A stretch of DNA of 9,072 nt, taken from Nitrospinota bacterium (GTDB lineage Bacteria; Nitrospinota_A; UBA7883). Both the position numbers and the translations under genes were made by a program. The notes beneath the pieces were generated by a model that was not told the origin of the DNA, did no database searches, and was given only the letters and a program-made list of their open reading frames with translations. The stretch spans positions 1 to 9,072 of the forward strand of contig JAOUNV010000040.1 in NCBI GenBank assembly GCA_029880775.1, given 5' to 3'. Shown here one piece after another: positions 5,818-9,072 of this stretch; position 1 is the first letter of the stretch, and the number at the start of each line of letters is the position of its first letter.

Positions 5818-6800
5818 TCCGAAAACTCCTTTTCTCTTTTACTTTCCATCAAAATATACACAATATTCTCCCGGGCTTCCTTGAAATTCATCGCCCTGGG
5901 AGCCTCGCGACGCACTAGCAGGAAGATATGGAAACCATGAATGGTCTCCACCACTTCAGAAATGTCCCCCACCTTCAGCGCAAACACCGCGTTCTCAAAT
6001 TCCGAGGGCATCTGCCCACGACTGAAAAACCCCAGGTCCCCTCCCTTGTTGGTGTCAGGACTTTGAGACTCTTCCCGGGCCAACTGGGAGAAATACTTCT
6101 CCATGGCTTTCCGGACTCTCTCTCTACTTCTTCTTTTTTTCTTCAGCTTCAGCTGAGCCTGCTTCAAGGAGTGAAGCTTTTCCACCAGATCGCCGCGGAC
6201 CTGCTTGGCGGCGCTTTCATCGAGGACCATGATCTGCAAGGCGCGCACCCGCTCCGGCCATTGAAAACTCTTCCTGTGCTCTTTGAAATACGCTTTTATA
6301 TCCGCGTCGCTCACGCTTACCTTAGAGTCGACCTCCTCCATCATAAGCTTTTTTATCCGCATGCTAAGGCGGACCTTGCTTCTCCACTCCTTAAAGTTGA
6401 CTTTGTGGCGGGTGGCCATTGTGCGTTCACGGTCCGACTCGTCCGCAGAGCCCAGCAGCTCATTTATTTCGTTGTCCAGCTCGGTGTCCGACACCACTAT
6501 CCCTTTCCTGTCAGCCTCCTCCGCCAGGAAAAGCTTCTCTATCAATTTGTTGAGCACCACCTTTTTTATCTTAACGTCATCCTCGTCACCCTTGGGTTTA
6601 TCGATATTCAGGGAGGCAAGATAACGCAAATACTCCTTCTTAAACTCATTGAGGGTTATTTGCCTGGAGCCCACAATGGCCACCACAGTTTCCCTTTGCG
6701 CCACCATCGGCGCCGGAGGGGGGGTGAGCGTCTTTTGATACCAGAGCGCAGCTCCGCCCGCCACAGTGGCAAAAACCAACAAAACCAGAATTTTTTTCAT
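5745..6800 (-). CDS. PPIC-type peptidyl-prolyl isomerase with N-terminal export/anchor segment
   Basis: The protein of 351 residues starts MKKILVLLVFATVAGGAALWY, a classic export signal or signal anchor with no lipobox cysteine. A proline-rich linker (about 26-31) leads into a SurA_N-like helical domain (VVAIVGSRQITLNEFKKEY, about 39-57, onward to about 165). A PPIC domain follows, from about 182 to 298: ERVRALQIMVL, then GGDLGFFSRGQMPSEFENAV and HGFHIFLLV. Between its first strand/helix and the GGDLG core sits an extra, strongly basic helical stretch (about 210-234), absent from standard PPIC domains. The ATG at 6800 is preferred to a TTG at 6827, since it opens directly on the signal sequence; only a weak AGG precedes it. 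Expected role: periplasmic folding of secreted or outer-membrane proteins with the adjoining SurA-like factor, whose start lies inside this gene. Confidence 0.9.
   Translation of the reverse strand: MKKILVLLVFATVAGGAALWYQKTLTPPPAPMVAQRETVVAIVGSRQITLNEFKKEYLRYLASLNIDKPKGDEDDVKIKKVVLNKLIEKLFLAEEADRKGIVVSDTELDNEINELLGSADESDRERTMATRHKVNFKEWRSKVRLSMRIKKLMMEEVDSKVSVSDADIKAYFKEHRKSFQWPERVRALQIMVLDESAAKQVRGDLVEKLHSLKQAQLKLKKKRRSRERVRKAMEKYFSQLAREESQSPDTNKGGDLGFFSRGQMPSEFENAVFALKVGDISEVVETIHGFHIFLLVRREAPRAMNFKEARENIVYILMESKREKEFSDWIENLKKETRIKVDTQAILRREP
5826..5831 (-). promoter_or_regulatory. Shine-Dalgarno site that fixes the TTG start of the surA-like gene
   Basis: AAGGAG on the - strand (5831 to 5826) is separated by 8 bases from TTG at 5817-5815. 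It lies inside the 3' coding part of the upstream isomerase gene. It is the strongest ribosome site in the window after that of nifS and is the main reason to accept a rare TTG start with a 73-bp gene overlap. Confidence 0.65.
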
Positions 6801-6942
6801 CTGCCTATAATTAATCAATGGCGACAAGCCGTATCACAGCGTATTAAGCCTAAGTTCTCAAGCGTGTTATCTTATCATTTTTGCGCCATGCCCTGCGGCC
6901 AACAAGCCGCAAAGTAATACCTTAATCCTGCCCCCATGCGTT
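6801..6942. other. Intergenic gap between mfd and the first PPIase gene
   Basis: The 142 bases contain no gene. One short hairpin (6894-6899 with 6906-6911, TGCGGC/GCCGCA, 6-base loop) is present but has no T tract on the - strand directly after it, so it is not a convincing mfd terminator. The half of the gap nearer the PPIase gene is AT-rich, yet I find no -35/-10 pair with good spacing. Readthrough from mfd or an internal promoter both remain possible. Confidence 0.5.
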
Positions 6943-9072
6943 TCATCCGCTTATTTTCAGCAGGAAAGATAAAAAACCCGACATCTTCCTGGCCCGCTCC
7001 TGCCATGAGCCTCCAGCCAGCTTATACTCCACTGTGTTTTCAGATACGAACCTTATGCTCTCCTTGCGCTCATATGAGGCGGTGACCAGGGTGGCTGGTG
7101 AAAGGGGAGTTGAGGAAGCGAACACCAGATATAGCCGATCCCGCACCATATCCACCTTTTCTATCTTAAGCGCCCGGCATAGCGACTTGATCCGGGCGTG
7201 GGCCAGCAGCGCTCGAGTTTCGTCTGGCGGTGGGCCGAACCGGTCGCGCATCTCCGCCTCCACCAGCTCCAAGGCCTCGGCGTCCTCCGCGCCGTTGATC
7301 TTGCCATAAAGCTCCATCCTCTGGCTCACTGCCGATACATACTCCGCTGGTATCTTTCCAAAAAACCCGACCGAAAGCTCCACGCCGAATTCCTCTTTAG
7401 GCGGGGCGCCTTTCAGCTCCCGGATGGCGTCCTCCACCATTCGTCGGTAGGTCTCAAACCCCACCGCGTCGATATGCCCAGATTGCTGGGACCCCAGCAG
7501 GTTTCCCGCCCCGCGAATCTCCATATCCCGCGCCGCCAGCTTGAATCCGCCACCCAGCTCGGTCAGTTCCTCCAAGGCCTTGAGCCTCTTTTTGGCCGCA
7601 GGCTTGAGCCTGGCGCCACCAGGAACCATGAAATAGCAATAAGCGCGATGCCTCTCCCGGCCCACTCGCCCCCGCAGTTGATATAGCTGGGCCAGCCCCA
7701 GTTGGTCGGCCCGGTTTATCAGTATGGTGTTCGCCGAGGGAATGTCCAGCCCAGACTCTATGATGGTGGTGGCCAGCAACACATCCAGCTTCCGGTCCAC
7801 AAATTCGAGCATCACCTTTTCCAGTTCCCGCTCCTTCATCTGTCCATGGGCCACCCCTACTTTGGCTTCCGGGACCACCTTGCCCAGGTATCGGGCCATC
7901 GAATGTATCGACCTTACCTTGTTGTGAACGAAGAACGCCTGCCCCCCCCGGTCCAGCTCTCGCATGATCGAGTCCCGGATCACTTTGTCTGAAAACTTGG
8001 CGGTAAATGTACGGATCGCCTGTCGGTCCACCGGGGGAGTCTCTATCACCGAAAGTTCCTTTATCCCCATCAGGGATGTGTGCAGGGTCCGGGGTATCGG
8101 TGTGGCGGTGAGGACCAAGGTATCCACTCCGGCCATCATCGTCCTCAGCTTCTCCTTGTTGCGCACGCCGAAACGCTGCTCCTCGTCCACGATCACCAGC
8201 CCCAGATTCTTGAAAGCCACATCTTTTTGCAAAAGGCGGTGGGTGCCTATCAATATGTCCACCTCGCCTCTGGCCGCTTTCTCCAGAGTCTGGGCCTGTT
8301 CCTTCCTGCTCTTGAACCTGCTGATCGATTCCACCGTGACAGGGAAAGCGTTTAGCCGCTCTGAAAAGGTCTGGAAATGCTGCTGCACCAACAAAGTGGT
8401 GGGCGCCAGCACGGCCACCTGCTTGCCGTCATAGGCCGCCTTGAACGCCGCCCGCAGCGCCACCTCTGTCTTGCCATACCCCACGTCGCCACACACCAGC
8501 CGGTCCATCGGCTTCTGTTTTTCCATGTCCGCCATCACATCCTCTATGGCGGCCAGTTGGTCCTCCGTCTCGGAAAATTCGAAGGTGTCGGCGAATTCGT
8601 TATGAAACTGCCCATCCGTGGAAAAAGAGTGTCCCTGCGCCAGCTCCCTGGCCGCCTGGACTTTCATCAGTTCACCGGCCATCTCCATCAGGTCTTTTTT
8701 CACCCGGCCCCTGGTTTTTTTCCAGGTGGCTCCTCCCATCCTGTCCAGTGGCGGGGTCACGCCTCCGGAGCCCATATACCTGTCTATCATGTCAATGCCG
8801 TGGATCGGCAGGTACAACCGCTGGTTCTGGGCGTACTCTATCTCCAGGTACTCGTCGGCCGTATCGGCTATGGTCATCTCCTTGACACCTATATACTTCC
8901 CCACTCCGTGAACTTTATGGGTCACCATGTCGCCATGCTTCAGGTCCAGAAGATCGGTGGTGAATACCCGGCTGACAGGGACCGCCCTTCTTTTGGCCTT
9001 GCGGGTTTTCCCGAAAATCTCGTCTTCCGTGACCACCGCCCACTTTCCGGGGGGGATGATAAATCCGCAAGG
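6943..9072 (-). CDS. mfd: Transcription-repair coupling factor Mfd, C-terminal 709 residues (5' end outside window)
   Basis: Mfd is a DNA translocase that pushes stalled RNA polymerase off DNA lesions and recruits UvrA. The frame stays open to the right edge, and residues upstream of an in-frame GTG at 9036 (CGFIIPPGKWAVVTEDEIFG) are typical Mfd sequence, so the gene continues beyond the window. Numbering from the edge: the CarD-like RNA-polymerase-interacting domain is at about 42-102 (HKVHGVGKYIGV); the RecG-like motor follows with Walker A GDVGYGKTE (195-203), the DEEQ box (296-299), TATPIPRT (322-329), the TTIIESGLDIP motif (435-445) and QLRGRVGR (465-472); GGGFKLAARDMEIRGAGNLL (507-526) is the translocation (TRG) region; the TRCF regulatory domain lies at about 562-655. 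The UvrB-like N-terminal modules, some 40% of the usual length of about 1150, are not in the window. All motor motifs are intact. Confidence 0.97.
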   Translation of the reverse strand, partial: PCGFIIPPGKWAVVTEDEIFGKTRKAKRRAVPVSRVFTTDLLDLKHGDMVTHKVHGVGKYIGVKEMTIADTADEYLEIEYAQNQRLYLPIHGIDMIDRYMGSGGVTPPLDRMGGATWKKTRGRVKKDLMEMAGELMKVQAARELAQGHSFSTDGQFHNEFADTFEFSETEDQLAAIEDVMADMEKQKPMDRLVCGDVGYGKTEVALRAAFKAAYDGKQVAVLAPTTLLVQQHFQTFSERLNAFPVTVESISRFKSRKEQAQTLEKAARGEVDILIGTHRLLQKDVAFKNLGLVIVDEEQRFGVRNKEKLRTMMAGVDTLVLTATPIPRTLHTSLMGIKELSVIETPPVDRQAIRTFTAKFSDKVIRDSIMRELDRGGQAFFVHNKVRSIHSMARYLGKVVPEAKVGVAHGQMKERELEKVMLEFVDRKLDVLLATTIIESGLDIPSANTILINRADQLGLAQLYQLRGRVGRERHRAYCYFMVPGGARLKPAAKKRLKALEELTELGGGFKLAARDMEIRGAGNLLGSQQSGHIDAVGFETYRRMVEDAIRELKGAPPKEEFGVELSVGFFGKIPAEYVSAVSQRMELYGKINGAEDAEALELVEAEMRDRFGPPPDETRALLAHARIKSLCRALKIEKVDMVRDRLYLVFASSTPLSPATLVTASYERKESIRFVSENTVEYKLAGGSWQERARKMSGFLSFLLKISG

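Noticed and set aside
6801..6827. TTG at 6827 as the start of the first isomerase (nine extra residues)
   Set aside because: The ATG at 6800 opens directly on a standard MKK-hydrophobic export signal, so the extra residues SPLINYRQ are not needed and would disturb it.
6894..6911. GC-rich hairpin as terminator of mfd
   Set aside because: The stem is only 6 bp and no T tract follows it on the - strand.
5928..6917. 329-codon open frame on the + strand opposite the first isomerase
   Set aside because: Antisense shadow of a PPIC protein; composition is dominated by His, Leu and Phe, as expected from reverse translation of Lys- and Glu-rich sequence.
6801..6942. Promoter for the isomerase genes
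   Set aside because: AT-rich hexamers resembling -10 boxes occur (for example TAAGAT or TAATAC on the - strand), but none has a recognisable -35 at 16-18 bp.
9034..9036. In-frame GTG as the real start of a short Mfd
   Set aside because: The twelve codons between it and the window edge read as conserved Mfd sequence, so the gene simply continues past the edge.

Overview
The window is 9072 bases of ordinary-looking chromosomal DNA from a Gram-negative (double-membraned) bacterium. Two periplasmic SurA/PpiC-type folding factors support the outer membrane. The order mfd, PPIase, surA resembles gene orders known from deltaproteobacterial-grade lineages (Desulfobacterota and relatives), but I cannot assign a phylum from the sequence alone. 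Almost all of it is coding, and no transposase, phage gene, CRISPR array, tRNA or rRNA is visible.

Layout. On the left, the 3' part of a + strand gene (1-672) encodes a DUF4139-domain protein and ends in a good intrinsic terminator (679-713). Everything else is on the - strand and reads from right to left: the C-terminal 709 residues of Mfd (6943-9072, cut by the right edge); a 141-bp gap; a membrane-anchored or secreted PPIC-type prolyl isomerase (5745-6800); a SurA-like prolyl isomerase (4819-5817) that overlaps it by 73 bp and starts at TTG; a PP-loop tRNA thiouridylase-like protein with an apparent NFACT-R-type RNA-binding C-terminus (3789-4808); a gap built of 19-bp tandem repeats; a NifS-type cysteine desulfurase (2448-3683); a 202-bp intergenic block dense in hairpins, including a likely - strand terminator; and finally a RetSat/CrtI-family FAD oxidoreductase (725-2245).

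How the genes work together. The two isomerases form a periplasmic or outer-membrane protein folding pair placed downstream of the transcription-repair coupling factor. The cysteine desulfurase and the PP-loop protein make a natural sulfur-relay pair: one makes persulfide sulfur, the other adenylates and thiolates an RNA base. The oxidoreductase lies behind the hairpin block and is probably a separate transcription unit.

I do not see a striking new multi-gene system. The points most worth a second look are the 19-bp repeat array inside the sulfur-relay pair, the hairpin-rich block at 2246-2447, the cysteine-rich architecture of the PP-loop protein, and a basic, probably helical insertion inside the PPIC domain of the first isomerase.
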